A stretch of DNA of 56,329 nt from a virus. Shown here piece by piece: positions 17,063-27,140 of the stretch. The DNA lies in IMG/VR virus record IMGVR_UViG_3300031718_000014, positions 1-56,329 of that record; one strand, 5' to 3'. Every line of letters starts with the position of its first letter. The first letter of the stretch is position 1. The notes under the pieces are model-generated. The model did no database searches, was not told where the DNA came from, and was given only the letters and a program-made list of their open reading frames with translations. Made by a program: the position numbers and the translations under genes.

Positions 17063-18780
17063 TGCCTGACGCTGCCACAGTCCGAATGCAGACTCCTGAC
17101 GGCAAAGTATGGGATGTGCCACAGGAGAACGTCCAGAAGGCGCTCTCTCGCGGAGCCAAATTGAGTGGCATCAGTGCTGGAGGGGTGCAGCCATGGGAGC
17201 GCCGCGTTGTCTCTGGGATGGGATTGGATGCGGACAAGATTGCTTCTGCTGGAGGTGTAGGTGCTCAGTGGAAGGAAACCGGCAGCGAAGTTCTCTCTGG
17301 CATTGAAGGCATCCCCAGTTGGCTGCTCTCCGTTCTCAAGGACCCTTTGCACGCCGCCGACCCGGTAGCCAACCCTCTGATGACCATGAAGAAGGCCATG
17401 GACGAGGGCGATTACGCCACTGCGGTTGGGGCTTTGTCTTCAGCGGTGATGGGCAAGAAAGCAGTGGAAGCGGAAGTCCCTTCTATTCGCTACCTGTTTA
17501 ACAAGCCGATTCGCTCTGCCGCTCAGTTCGTCAGCGGGGTAGGTAAAGACGCGGTCGCGGACGCGGAAGCCGCTCACGAAGCCAATATGAGCAACTTGCG
17601 TCAAGGCTACTTGGACGACCTTCGCAAAGCCACTGAAGAGCATGGCAAGAAACTGGACGCGGTTAAGAGCAAGAACGTGGACATTGAGTCCGCTAACGAA
17701 GCCGCTCGTGCCGCCTATCAAGACAAAGTGGCGGGGATCAAAAAGACCTATGCGCAAAAAGTGGCAGACTACCTGAAGAAGTCCAAGGAAGCGTCGGTCA
17801 AACAAACCGAAGCCGGAGTGAAGGGCAAGACCTTTGCCGGTCTCCCAGGCGGCGCAGCGGTCCAGCGTCTTTACGAACTGGCGGACACCGCGTCCGATCA
17901 CGTGAAATCGGTGTACCGGCAGACCAAGGCTGCCATGGATGCTCGATGGAACAATCTTCGCCAAATGGTCGGTCCCGATGCCACAGTAAATTGGGAGCCT
18001 ATTCAGAACGCTGTGATCGCGGCGGAAGACAATCTCCTCAAGGGTTCTCAGGACAACATCAAGTTGTTCCGGGAGATTATGGGGAAGGACGTGATCGGTC
18101 GCAGTGTTCCCTATGAGCAAGCTCGTGGTTTCTTCACCGAGTTGGGAGAGAAAATTCAGTCCCAAGTCATTCCGGGCGACGTGTGGAGAGCACTGAATTA
18201 CGTTCGTGACACCATTGACGACGAGATCGGTAAGACCAACAAGGCAGTAAGTCCTCGCGTGCAGTCATACTACGAGAACCTGAAGAAGGATTATTCTCAG
18301 TACATGCAGGACTTCAGGGATCGTGGCAGTCCTCTTCGTAACCTGATGGAAGCGACCAACCCCAAGGACCGCGTGTCCGCGATTACAGGCAAAGAGGGAG
18401 CCAACGCTATAGATTCTTTGGGTAGGTATACGGACAACGGGTCCAACCCGACTGCTTTGGGTCGCGTTCGCAGCCTATTCAGCGATCTTCGGCAACTATC
18501 TTCCAGTGCTCCTGCATCGCCAGAGAAACCAGGTGCTCCCAAGATGCCTTCGGAGCCTATTCCCAAAAAGACAGTGGCCGAACCGAAGTTCACTCCACCG
18601 GAAGAACCTAAGACCACTGCGTTCAGTCCAACGGAAGCCCGGCTTAAAATCCTTCGCAGCCGTGGCACTGGCGGCGTTACTCCTTCCCTGTTCTGGAAGT
18701 ACACACTGCTTCGGGCTCTGATGCGCAAGCTAGGCAGGAACCCTGAAATAGAGAAGTGGCTCTCGCAGAATTCGCAATAA
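17062..18780 (+). CDS. Large internal virion/ejection protein candidate
   Basis: 572 residues. Begins with a short beta unit (VRMQTPDGKVWDVPQENVQK), a motif often at the N-terminus of phage ejection proteins and read as a DNA- or membrane-interaction module. Residues 160-260 are a long Ala/Lys/Glu coiled coil; the C-terminal 100 are Pro-rich, then basic (RALMRKLGRNPEIEKWL). No lytic transglycosylase motif is seen. Likely forms part of the ejection channel. Confidence 0.65.
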   Translation: MPDAATVRMQTPDGKVWDVPQENVQKALSRGAKLSGISAGGVQPWERRVVSGMGLDADKIASAGGVGAQWKETGSEVLSGIEGIPSWLLSVLKDPLHAADPVANPLMTMKKAMDEGDYATAVGALSSAVMGKKAVEAEVPSIRYLFNKPIRSAAQFVSGVGKDAVADAEAAHEANMSNLRQGYLDDLRKATEEHGKKLDAVKSKNVDIESANEAARAAYQDKVAGIKKTYAQKVADYLKKSKEASVKQTEAGVKGKTFAGLPGGAAVQRLYELADTASDHVKSVYRQTKAAMDARWNNLRQMVGPDATVNWEPIQNAVIAAEDNLLKGSQDNIKLFREIMGKDVIGRSVPYEQARGFFTELGEKIQSQVIPGDVWRALNYVRDTIDDEIGKTNKAVSPRVQSYYENLKKDYSQYMQDFRDRGSPLRNLMEATNPKDRVSAITGKEGANAIDSLGRYTDNGSNPTALGRVRSLFSDLRQLSSSAPASPEKPGAPKMPSEPIPKKTVAEPKFTPPEEPKTTAFSPTEARLKILRSRGTGGVTPSLFWKYTLLRALMRKLGRNPEIEKWLSQNSQ

Positions 18781-18793
18781 GGAGGTACTAGCA

Positions 18794-18955
18794 ATGGCAC
18801 GAATACGATTCGGCGGTGACGGCGTTCACGACGGCGAACCTTCCGCGCAATCTCACGGTGAAGAGATGATGGCACCGGGAGTACGGCCTCACAAGCGTAA
18901 GGGCAAGAGGGGCGGTGGCCGGAAACACTCGCGCAAGGGTGGCAAGCGGTACTAA
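18794..18955 (+). CDS. Small basic protein ending GGKRY
   Basis: 53 residues, AAGGAGG site before ATG 18794. Acidic/His-containing N-terminal half and a very basic Gly/Lys/Arg tail (HKRKGKRGGGRKHSRKGGKRY is its last part). The tail matches the 25-residue gene at 6292. Likely binds DNA or RNA; function unknown. Confidence 0.65.
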   Translation: MARIRFGGDGVHDGEPSAQSHGEEMMAPGVRPHKRKGKRGGGRKHSRKGGKRY

Positions 18956-18956
18956 G

Positions 18957-19139
18957 ATGGCCAGGAGAAGGAAACGCAGTCTGGTCTCTCAGAAGATCAG
19001 CCGTTTGGTGCGCGAGGAACACGTTCCGCAACGCCAAGCTATAGCTATGAGCCTGTCCATGAACCGTGCTCATCGCTTGCGTCCGGGAGGGGTTTACAAA
19101 CACGTTAGAAAGTCACGAAGAAAAGGGAGGAGGATGTGA
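18957..19139 (+). CDS. Small basic protein (DUF6496-like pattern)
   Basis: 60 residues, Arg/Lys-rich. The middle (LVREEHVPQRQAIAMSLSMNR) resembles the conserved '...QAIAIAL...' end of small basic proteins found in many phages and environmental bacteria. ATG one base after the preceding stop. Role unknown. Confidence 0.65.
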   Translation: MARRRKRSLVSQKISRLVREEHVPQRQAIAMSLSMNRAHRLRPGGVYKHVRKSRRKGRRM

Positions 19140-19140
19140 G

Positions 19141-19371
19141 ATGGGAAGAATGACATCTACCAAGGAAGATAAGTTCACCGACCGGCTACGCACTACTTGG
19201 GACTCGGAACTGGAACCAGAGATGGTTACTCCCAACACAGCCGGTTGTGAGGAACAGGAAGGCCGGGAGATCTTCCCTTTGGTTAACAAATTCAATCAGA
19301 CTAACATGCGTGATCGTCCACATCACGGTCGCCGTCGCAGCACATCCGGTCGCGGTGAGGATCAAGACTAG
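19141..19371 (+). CDS. Small hydrophilic protein
   Basis: 76 residues, ATG 19141 behind GGGAGGAGG. Contains acidic N-terminal half and an Arg/His-rich tail (DRPHHGRRRSTSGRGEDQD). Likely disordered. Precedes the signal-peptide-bearing fibre gene. Confidence 0.65.
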   Translation: MGRMTSTKEDKFTDRLRTTWDSELEPEMVTPNTAGCEEQEGREIFPLVNKFNQTNMRDRPHHGRRRSTSGRGEDQD

Positions 19372-19393
19372 ACCCGAAGAAAGGAGGTTCCAT

Positions 19394-22300
19394 TTGAAGA
19401 AAACTCTACTCACTGTCCTGTTGTCACTGGCTTTCCTGTTCACATTCTCAGGCAAGTCTCGTGCTCAGGATTTCGTGACATTCGGTCTGACCGCACAAGC
19501 AGCAGCGTGCCCGACTAACCCTGGAAACATATCCACATCCACTTCCGCTGTCACACTAGCTACTGTTAACGCGGGTGGAGCTACATTCACCATCGGGTCC
19601 ACCGCTTTCTCCGGCACTGTGTCGTTCTTCGGGTCCGGTGACGGTGGAACCACTTGGCAGGCTCTCAACGTCACGCCGTCCAATAGCACTACCGCTGTGA
19701 CCACCGCGACAGTGACTGGGCTTTGGCAGGCTAATGTAGCAGCTTACACACATGTTTGCATGGTCGTAACAGCGTTCAGCTCAGGCACTGTGACTGCCAC
19801 TATTCGCAAGTCCACTGTCTCCGCGCGTGCTGGGGGTGGTGGTGGCGGTGGTGGCAGCGGCACAGTTACCAGCGTGGCCACGACAGGCCCGATTACAGGA
19901 GGAACTTTCACCACATCGGGAACCATAGCCTGTGCCACTTGTGTCACGTCGGCAGCTGCACTAACTTCCACCGCTATCGTGACCGGGGCGGGCTTGCAAG
20001 CGGAACAGACCCCCTCTGCCACTTCCACCCTAAGCGCAGCAGGAAACTTAGCCATTGCCGGGTCGGTTTCTACAGGAGGTGCCACAGCGACGTTCGGTAC
20101 TGGTGGCGGGATCTCCATGAATGAAGGGACAGCTGCCACCGGAGCTGCCGGGACCGACATCTGCTATGCGGATTCCACCACTCATTCAGAGAAATGCTCT
20201 TACAACAACGGGACGTTCGGAGTTGTCCCTAATGCAGTCACTGCCCCGGTCACTTTGAGCAATGCCGGGAATATAGGATGTGCCACCTGTGCGACCACGA
20301 CCAACGGGGGAGCGATCAGCGGTACTGCGCCGGTCACCGTCTCCGCAGCCGGAGTGATCGCTTGTGCCATCTGCGCTACCACTACGAACGGCGGCGCAAT
20401 CAGCTTCGACAAGAGCGCCACTGGCCTCATCAACCCGACCGCCGATGCCACGTTCACTTACATCAACACGTCGGTCAGCGGTCTTACTTTGGCAGGCACA
20501 GCTCCGGCATCGTCAGCAGGTGCAGGCACAGCAGCGTCAACTCTGTTCAACGTCAATGCCATCATCGGCGGTGCCAGTACGGGAAGTGCGACCACAGCGG
20601 GAGCGGGATCGGCACCGTCCATAGTGGCAGGAGCAGGCGGGTCGGGTGCAGGTGGGACCAATGCCATCGGTGGTGCAGGCGGGTCTATTGCTCTGACAGC
20701 CGGAGCAGGCGGAGCATCAGGTGGCACAGCCATCAACAGCAACGGCGGTTCCATCAACATGACTGTAGGTTCGGCTGGTACTGGGGGCTCTGGCACTGCG
20801 GGTAAAGCCGGTGTGGTAAGCGTCACTGGACCTACCGCTGGATTCGTTTATCTGACGCAAGGCTCCGCGCCGACCACAGCTAATACCAATATCCCAGCGA
20901 ACACCATCATAGATAACGCTCCTGTATCTGTAACTGCATACTCCATCACCAGGGCAGGAGCGGCTGCTACGGGTCTACCTCACTACGCCAACGCCTCGAA
21001 CGTCATCACCGAGACCATCAGCGCAGTCAACTTGGCTTCTGCGGACGTGACCGGCTTGCTTCCCATTAATGACGTGGGCAGCGCCACCGGAGCTATAGCC
21101 ACCATAGCGGACGGTAACAATCCTCTCACCATCAACTGCGCTTTGACCAGTGGCACCACGTGTCTGACTACCGGAGAGACCACGGCGGCTACTACTGCCG
21201 GGGCAGTGGAGTATCAGATTACCACCCTTACGACTTCGACAGCCATCCCGTTGCAGTTAACTCAAGGTGCTAACGGTCCAGCCAGCGCAAACGCCCCTGC
21301 TTTGTTGAACGTCTCAGCAGCTGCTGCGGGAGGATTGGCCACTGCATCACAAAGCGGTTTCGTAGGCGCACCAATTACTTTTCTAACGGGTGCAGGTTCA
21401 GCAGGCGGAGCGACTACAGGCACAGGCGGCACTGGTGGAGCTTACAACCTGACTACGGGCAACGGCGGCGCAGCAGGCGGGAACACCGCTAACCCTGGCG
21501 GGCAGGGCGGCGCTATCAACGAGACCACCGGCAACGGCATTGTGGGTGCAGCTACAGGAGGAGGAGGAGCGGCAGGAGTCTATCAGTATACTGGTGGGAC
21601 AGGGGGTGCTGGAGGTGCTACGTCCGGGACCGGAGGGGCTGGGGGCGACTTCTTAGTCTCCACTGGAACAGGGGGAGCGGCTACTGCCGGGAGCACTACC
21701 GGGCGAGGTGGAAACGCAACATTCACCCTTGGTTCGGCGGGTGGTACTGGTACAGCAGGTGCTCCTGGTCAAATGAGAATAGCGGCTGGTACTACGGCAG
21801 GAGCCAATACAACACCGTTCATCAATCTGACCGGGACTTGGAATACCACTGGGGTTGTGGATGCAGGGATATTCGAGAACGTCACTAATACTGCGTCGGG
21901 AACAGGTTCACTACTATTGGACCTTCAACTGGCTGGGGCTTCGGAACTCAAATTAGAGAAGACCGGACTCTTAACCGCTGCCAATATCATTCAATCCACC
22001 GTAGGTACACAGGTAGTCTCAGGAGCCGACTATACTAACAGCACCACCACGCCATCCACGGTATTTAGTTGGACTCTCCCTGCCACTGCTGCTGCTAAGA
22101 ATTATCGTTACACCTGCGATATCATGTGGGAGAGCACTAACACCACTCTGACGGGTCCACAGTTCGGAGTGAGTATCTCTGCGGCACCTACGCAACTAAC
22201 TTCCTCTAATTCCGTTCAGAACACCTTGGCTGGAGCCGACATCAACGGGTATATATCAAATACTACAACAGGGCACCAGAATGTGGGTGTCGGCACTGCT

Positions 22301-22456
22301 GCGGGTGTAACTAACACTAATTACTGGGCTAAGATTTGGGGCACTATAGAAGGAGCGCCTGTGGCAGGCAGCACATTCATCATCGACGCCGCTGCTCTCA
22401 GCAACACGACATCGACCTTAAATATAAGACGTGGCAGTGGTTGTACCCTAAATTAG
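19394..22456 (+). CDS. Large Gly/Thr-rich fibre-like protein with signal peptide
   Basis: 1020 residues from TTG 19394, chosen for its AAAGGAGG site and because it starts a textbook signal peptide (KKTLLTVLLSLAFLFTFSGKSRAQ). A poly-Gly linker at about 140-150 is followed by GTVTSVATTGPI, a module frequent in phage tail proteins. Then come imperfect repeats (CATTTNGGAIS twice) and long Gly/Ala-rich collagen-like tracts (about 400-480 and 690-800). The C-terminal 170 residues look globular. Probably a receptor-binding or surface fibre, but a Sec signal is unexpected for a virion protein. Confidence 0.7.
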   Translation: MKKTLLTVLLSLAFLFTFSGKSRAQDFVTFGLTAQAAACPTNPGNISTSTSAVTLATVNAGGATFTIGSTAFSGTVSFFGSGDGGTTWQALNVTPSNSTTAVTTATVTGLWQANVAAYTHVCMVVTAFSSGTVTATIRKSTVSARAGGGGGGGGSGTVTSVATTGPITGGTFTTSGTIACATCVTSAAALTSTAIVTGAGLQAEQTPSATSTLSAAGNLAIAGSVSTGGATATFGTGGGISMNEGTAATGAAGTDICYADSTTHSEKCSYNNGTFGVVPNAVTAPVTLSNAGNIGCATCATTTNGGAISGTAPVTVSAAGVIACAICATTTNGGAISFDKSATGLINPTADATFTYINTSVSGLTLAGTAPASSAGAGTAASTLFNVNAIIGGASTGSATTAGAGSAPSIVAGAGGSGAGGTNAIGGAGGSIALTAGAGGASGGTAINSNGGSINMTVGSAGTGGSGTAGKAGVVSVTGPTAGFVYLTQGSAPTTANTNIPANTIIDNAPVSVTAYSITRAGAAATGLPHYANASNVITETISAVNLASADVTGLLPINDVGSATGAIATIADGNNPLTINCALTSGTTCLTTGETTAATTAGAVEYQITTLTTSTAIPLQLTQGANGPASANAPALLNVSAAAAGGLATASQSGFVGAPITFLTGAGSAGGATTGTGGTGGAYNLTTGNGGAAGGNTANPGGQGGAINETTGNGIVGAATGGGGAAGVYQYTGGTGGAGGATSGTGGAGGDFLVSTGTGGAATAGSTTGRGGNATFTLGSAGGTGTAGAPGQMRIAAGTTAGANTTPFINLTGTWNTTGVVDAGIFENVTNTASGTGSLLLDLQLAGASELKLEKTGLLTAANIIQSTVGTQVVSGADYTNSTTTPSTVFSWTLPATAAAKNYRYTCDIMWESTNTTLTGPQFGVSISAAPTQLTSSNSVQNTLAGADINGYISNTTTGHQNVGVGTAAGVTNTNYWAKIWGTIEGAPVAGSTFIIDAAALSNTTSTLNIRRGSGCTLN

Positions 22457-22469
22457 TAATAACAACCTA

Positions 22470-24230
22470 ATGAGATATATAAATCTCTCTTTCAAAATAG
22501 CGGTGCAGGCTTTCCTCGTCGCCATCCTGGCAATAGGTGTGATCGCTCAATTTGGAGGGAACTCCGGCTTCGGGGGAAAGGCAGGGATCAGCGGAGTATC
22601 TGCATTGGTAGGGAACTCCGATTGCGTCAACGTGCTTTCCACGGGAGCGCTGGGCAACAATTCCAACGACGATACTGCCGGATTCGCGGCGGCTATAGCC
22701 AAAGCAGACAACAGCCAGACAGGGCCGCTATGTGTTTCAGTTCCATCCACCGGAAGTTTTTACTTAATTAAGACCTCCACGGGACTGGCCTTACCACGTT
22801 ATGTCCGAATCGTCTGTGATCCCGGTACTGTGATTAAATTCCCCAACGCAAGTGGAACCTTGTTCCAGTATGGAACAGCTACCGGAGTGGACACCACTTA
22901 TCTTCCCGGAGGCATAGAGAACTGCGGTTTGTTAGGCAATAATGGCGGATCGGATACCAGTCGCGGCCTTCAGCTATGCTCCAATTCCACGGGACAGCGT
23001 TGTGATAACGGAGTATTCCGCAACGTCGATATCTGCTGTTTTGGAGAGGACATCGTCTTCTCCGGCACCAGTGGAACCACTACTCCTTATATGGATGTTT
23101 TTGAGGATGTGCGTACTCACGGTGCCATCACAGATGGCCTTCTTTCAGAAGCCAGCGGCATAGGCGAGCCCAGCACTTTTAACGACTCTGTATTTTTCCA
23201 GAACGGTATCGGCTCGGCAACCGGGTGCGCGATTAGGGTAGCGGCGTCCTCGACCATAATCCTCAATATTACGAACGGTCACATAGACAACAATAGCCCT
23301 ACCAGCGGACAGATATGCACACCGGCGACAGGCAGTATAGAACTTCACATGACGCGGGATCACGTCGAGAAGTCTAACGGAGCAGCGTCCACCGATCTTT
23401 CTCTCTTGGGTACAGTAGCTAATTCAGCCATCAGTCAGGTCTTCTTGAACGACGTGGATTTCGTGGAGAATCAGGCAGCAGCCACTACTATTCTGCCATC
23501 CATTACCATCGTCAATGGATCGTTGCGCATAGACAACGGGACCTGGACTTACGCAGCCGGAGCATCCCAAACTCCCCTCATCAATGCCGGAAATAGCGTG
23601 ACTGGCCAAAGTCTGTTCGTCACTCTCAGCAATTCCAAGGCAACTTGTTCCAATACTTCGGCTAACTGCCAGTTCATATCCTTCACAGGCACCACCGCCA
23701 ACGATACGTACAACATAGTAGGGACCACCCTTTTAACTTTTACTTCCGCCACCAACATAGGCAGCTTCGGAAGCGCCAGTGGTATATCGGACTTAACGCT
23801 GAACGGCGGGGGAACCAGCCCCAGCGGGTCTTCCACTGCCACGGGAACGCTCGCGGCTAACGGCATGACCTGTTTTATTGCCTGTCAAGTGGCCGAAGTA
23901 AATCTCGGCAGCGGCCATGTTCTTATTTCAGGCACGGCTCCTACAATCACCACTCATTTTAACACCAGCGGCGACTCTATAGTAAGTAACGGCACGGCTT
24001 CTATAACGGTCACCGTGGGCACTGGTACAGGTACAAGTACCGGGGTTATTGGGTTGCCTACGGCAACGGCGGGGTGGAACTGTCACCTGGAAAATCAGAA
24101 TCGCGCCGATCAGATACAGCAGACAGGAAGCTCAACTGCTTCTGCTACTTTCACCAATTTCGGAACCACTTTTGCAGCGACAAATTGGACTAATGGAGAT
24201 ACCCTAAGAGGCTGGTGCTCAGCTAACTAG
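22470..24230 (+). CDS. Pectate-lyase-like beta-helix tailspike candidate
   Basis: 586 residues. Hydrophobic N-terminus (KIAVQAFLVAILAIGVIAQ) then LGNNSNDDTAGFAAAIAKA, the usual opening of pectate-lyase-superfamily right-handed beta-helices in phage spikes. Repeating N/G/D-rich beta rungs follow to about residue 450, then a compact C-terminal domain. Likely host-glycan binding or cleavage; catalytic residues cannot be assigned. Confidence 0.65.
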   Translation: MRYINLSFKIAVQAFLVAILAIGVIAQFGGNSGFGGKAGISGVSALVGNSDCVNVLSTGALGNNSNDDTAGFAAAIAKADNSQTGPLCVSVPSTGSFYLIKTSTGLALPRYVRIVCDPGTVIKFPNASGTLFQYGTATGVDTTYLPGGIENCGLLGNNGGSDTSRGLQLCSNSTGQRCDNGVFRNVDICCFGEDIVFSGTSGTTTPYMDVFEDVRTHGAITDGLLSEASGIGEPSTFNDSVFFQNGIGSATGCAIRVAASSTIILNITNGHIDNNSPTSGQICTPATGSIELHMTRDHVEKSNGAASTDLSLLGTVANSAISQVFLNDVDFVENQAAATTILPSITIVNGSLRIDNGTWTYAAGASQTPLINAGNSVTGQSLFVTLSNSKATCSNTSANCQFISFTGTTANDTYNIVGTTLLTFTSATNIGSFGSASGISDLTLNGGGTSPSGSSTATGTLAANGMTCFIACQVAEVNLGSGHVLISGTAPTITTHFNTSGDSIVSNGTASITVTVGTGTGTSTGVIGLPTATAGWNCHLENQNRADQIQQTGSSTASATFTNFGTTFAATNWTNGDTLRGWCSAN

Positions 24231-24245
24231 TATCTGGATAAGACT

Positions 24246-25052
24246 ATGTGCATCGGAACTACAAAGCGATTACTTCTCGCTCTCGTATTACTGTTCATCG
24301 CGGTTCAGGGGGCTCAGGCCCAATCCTTAGTCAGTCACACAGAAGGATCGAACAAGACTGCCAGCACTCAGAGCACTATAGCGACTAGTTCTACGATGAA
24401 CGTGGCAAGCGGCAACGCTCTGGTGGCCTGTGTGCGGCAAGGCACCAATAATACAGCGCCAAGTTCGGTTGGCGACGGCGGTTCTAACGCTTTTACGCAC
24501 ATAACGGCATCGGACGCTACATTCAATAGCACCAATCTTTTATCCCTTTGGGTTAACCAGAACTCTGTGGCCAATGCCACGGCAACCTTTACGGCGACAT
24601 GGGGCACCGCACAAGCGTTCAATTCAATCCTAGTGCGGCAGTATTCGGGAGTTGCGACCTCGGGCGCAGTCGATGCATCAGGAACGGGAACTGCTGCCGG
24701 TCCGGTTTCAAGCGTAACGTCATCGGCGTTTACAACCACGCAGGCTACTGAATTGATCTCCGTGTGTGCCACTGGCAGTGGCACGACTCTGACATTTAGC
24801 GCAGGCAGCATAGGGGGCACCACAGCGACCAATCTGCTCGCCGATGGAGCGGGCGGCGCTGAAATGACAGGAGAAGAGGACTTGACCGTTTCCAGTATTC
24901 AGACAGCGATCACCGCCGCAATGAGCAATGGCACCAGCGTAACTGGTTGGGAAATATCCGTCGTGACCTTGAAAGCGCACAGCGGCAGTGCTGGCGGTGC
25001 GGGAGCGGGAGGGACAGCTGGCTTTGGAGGGACAGGGGGAGTTGGTGATTAA
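24246..25052 (+). CDS. Signal-peptide protein with jelly-roll domain and Gly-rich tail
   Basis: 268 residues. Signal peptide TTKRLLLALVLLFIAVQGAQA, then a beta-rich domain (about 30-235) resembling the domain inserted in the nozzle-like protein (11706-14870), and a Gly tail (GGAGAGGTAGFGGTGGVGD). Possibly a surface adhesin or fibre accessory. The next gene starts inside its last codons. Confidence 0.6.
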   Translation: MCIGTTKRLLLALVLLFIAVQGAQAQSLVSHTEGSNKTASTQSTIATSSTMNVASGNALVACVRQGTNNTAPSSVGDGGSNAFTHITASDATFNSTNLLSLWVNQNSVANATATFTATWGTAQAFNSILVRQYSGVATSGAVDASGTGTAAGPVSSVTSSAFTTTQATELISVCATGSGTTLTFSAGSIGGTTATNLLADGAGGAEMTGEEDLTVSSIQTAITAAMSNGTSVTGWEISVVTLKAHSGSAGGAGAGGTAGFGGTGGVGD

Positions 25053-26925
25053 ATACTTTCTCTTTATCACCGTCCTCTTTATCGCCGTCATCTTTCTATT
25101 TGCACAACCGATTCAGGCGACCACTTGGTATGTTCGCACCGATGGCGGCACGGCTACGCAATGCACCGGCACGACCAATGCAGCTTATCCAGGCAGTGGG
25201 TCGGCTCAGCCTTGTGCGGTGAATCATCCATTCTGGCTGCTTAATCAATCTACATTCGCTTGGCTGATCTCTGGTGGCGACACGGTTCAGTTTGAAGATG
25301 TCGGGCCGTACTACATGGGTCAAAAGAACTCCACCTCAGGTATCGGCACTGGATGGTCTCCGTTCTGCGGCAGTTTAAGTGGCAGCGGCAATACTTCTTC
25401 CTGTATTTGGGGCAGTTTACCATCGGGCTCAATGGGAGCACCTACTCGTATTCTTGGGTTAGGGGCCGGTAACTGCCATCAAACCGATCCCAATATGCTA
25501 GGACCATCTGCTCTGACAGGAGCATGGTCGGGACACGGTATGCTAAAGAATGCTACACAGCTACTAGGTATCAATGGTGCTTTCGGGGTTATGAACCTAG
25601 AGGGTGCCGCGTGGATTGATGTGGAATGCTTCGATATCTCGCAACCTACGACCTGCACGGCATTTGGAGTTGATTATACACACTGCACGTCTAGCGCAAG
25701 CAACGATTGGGCCAAGTATGGCGTGGACCTTGCCGATGTGACGCATCAAGGACCGATTAACGCAGTTTTGAAGGACATCGCGGTACACGGAATGGAAAAT
25801 GAATGCTTCCACGGCGGTCATCTCAATTCGGCGGGAACCGATACTTTCACGGCGTCCGATATTTATTTATTCGGATGTGGCGGGGCCGGATGGAATTTCG
25901 ACGGAGGCAGTTGCGGAAATTCGTGCGAGAACCTCGGCACAATGAATATAAGCTGGCTGAGAATTGAGTGGGCTGGCTGTGTAGAAGTAAAGCCTAATGG
26001 CGGCTCTATCGGTGGAGCGGGATACACATTGTGTGCCGACGATAATCACGGCGGATATGGAGATGGCTGGGCGCTGATAGCCACCCAAGGAACATTTAAC
26101 GTCAACCATGCAATTTTTCGTTGGAACACGCAAGACGGATTCGATAGCTTGCATACGGGCGACGACCAAGCGCATCTGCCGACAGCGCTGAACATAAGCA
26201 ACTCATGGAGCGAGGGTAACGAAGGGCAAACATTTAAGATGGGCGTGGCAACTGCTGCTTTGGCCTACAACAATGTGTCTATCTCTAATTGCCGTAGGCT
26301 AGGCTCGGCATTCTCGCCTAATCCCACGGGGTACAACACCGATCTAAGCGATTTTTGCCGCGCCTCCGGTGATGAATGGGCGATAGAGCTTCTGAATGGA
26401 AATTCGGTAACTTTAGAGCACAATACTAGTACCGGCTACGGTGCGACGATGTTTGACATTTTTTGTGTTGGTGGTGGAACTTGCACAACTACGACGCAAA
26501 TGACCTTCAAAGACAATCTCTCGATGGGATTTGTGGACCCGAACACCAGCACACTGGCCGCAGGAATCAATTTCGGTACAACTAACCCGTTTGGTAACGC
26601 CGGATCGTCTATAGATCACAACCTGTGGTTCTCTATGAAGAACGGCACTTGTCCGCAGGACGCCACCAATGAAACCAATGCCGTCTGTGCCGATCCGCAC
26701 CTTACATCCGAATCGAACATCGATGCCATCGTTCCCACGCTGCTTTCCACAAGCAATGCGAAATACGCGGGAGTGACCATCGGCGGTCAAACAACGGATT
26801 TCCTGAGTAACTCGTGGAACGCGACTACTCCCAGTATCGGTGCGTATGAATTTGGTTCGCAGATATCCGGGGCTAGCGATGTGATCTCCAATGCAATCTT
26901 CGGCCCGACTATAGTCGTTCACTAA
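25045..26925 (+). CDS. Secreted right-handed beta-helix protein
   Basis: About 626 residues from GTG 25045 (TTG 25042 is the alternative), overlapping the previous stop, with GGGGGAG upstream. Signal peptide MIKYFLFITVLFIAVIFLFA then QPIQATTWYVRTDGGT, a common start of secreted parallel beta-helix proteins. Many Cys and Asn. C-terminus SIGAYEFG is the ending typical of bacterial choice-of-anchor/beta-helix proteins. Likely glycan-acting spike or exported enzyme. Confidence 0.65.
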   Translation: MIKYFLFITVLFIAVIFLFAQPIQATTWYVRTDGGTATQCTGTTNAAYPGSGSAQPCAVNHPFWLLNQSTFAWLISGGDTVQFEDVGPYYMGQKNSTSGIGTGWSPFCGSLSGSGNTSSCIWGSLPSGSMGAPTRILGLGAGNCHQTDPNMLGPSALTGAWSGHGMLKNATQLLGINGAFGVMNLEGAAWIDVECFDISQPTTCTAFGVDYTHCTSSASNDWAKYGVDLADVTHQGPINAVLKDIAVHGMENECFHGGHLNSAGTDTFTASDIYLFGCGGAGWNFDGGSCGNSCENLGTMNISWLRIEWAGCVEVKPNGGSIGGAGYTLCADDNHGGYGDGWALIATQGTFNVNHAIFRWNTQDGFDSLHTGDDQAHLPTALNISNSWSEGNEGQTFKMGVATAALAYNNVSISNCRRLGSAFSPNPTGYNTDLSDFCRASGDEWAIELLNGNSVTLEHNTSTGYGATMFDIFCVGGGTCTTTTQMTFKDNLSMGFVDPNTSTLAAGINFGTTNPFGNAGSSIDHNLWFSMKNGTCPQDATNETNAVCADPHLTSESNIDAIVPTLLSTSNAKYAGVTIGGQTTDFLSNSWNATTPSIGAYEFGSQISGASDVISNAIFGPTIVVH

Positions 26926-26943
26926 GGCAAAAGGAGGAACGGC

Positions 26944-27135
26944 ATGACTGTAAGGGTACACGCAATTTTGCAAGTCCTCGGGGTTCTTATTTCAGCAGGG
27001 ACGCTTCTGCAAAACGGCAGTTACATTCCGGTCAAATACGAACCAATCATTGTGCTGGTTGTGAGCACCTTGCAGGGAATCGTGGGGCTCATAAATCACT
27101 ATTACGCTCCCAGTGGTGTTAAGATCTCTTCGTGA
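26944..27135 (+). CDS. Small two-helix membrane protein, holin candidate
   Basis: 63 residues, AAAGGAGG site. Two hydrophobic helices (VLGVLISAGTLLQ and IIVLVVSTLQGIVGLINHYY) with a short turn and a small C-terminus. Size and place upstream of the lysis enzymes suit a holin, although two other small membrane genes compete for that role. Confidence 0.55.
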   Translation: MTVRVHAILQVLGVLISAGTLLQNGSYIPVKYEPIIVLVVSTLQGIVGLINHYYAPSGVKISS

Positions 27136-27140
27136 AATGA

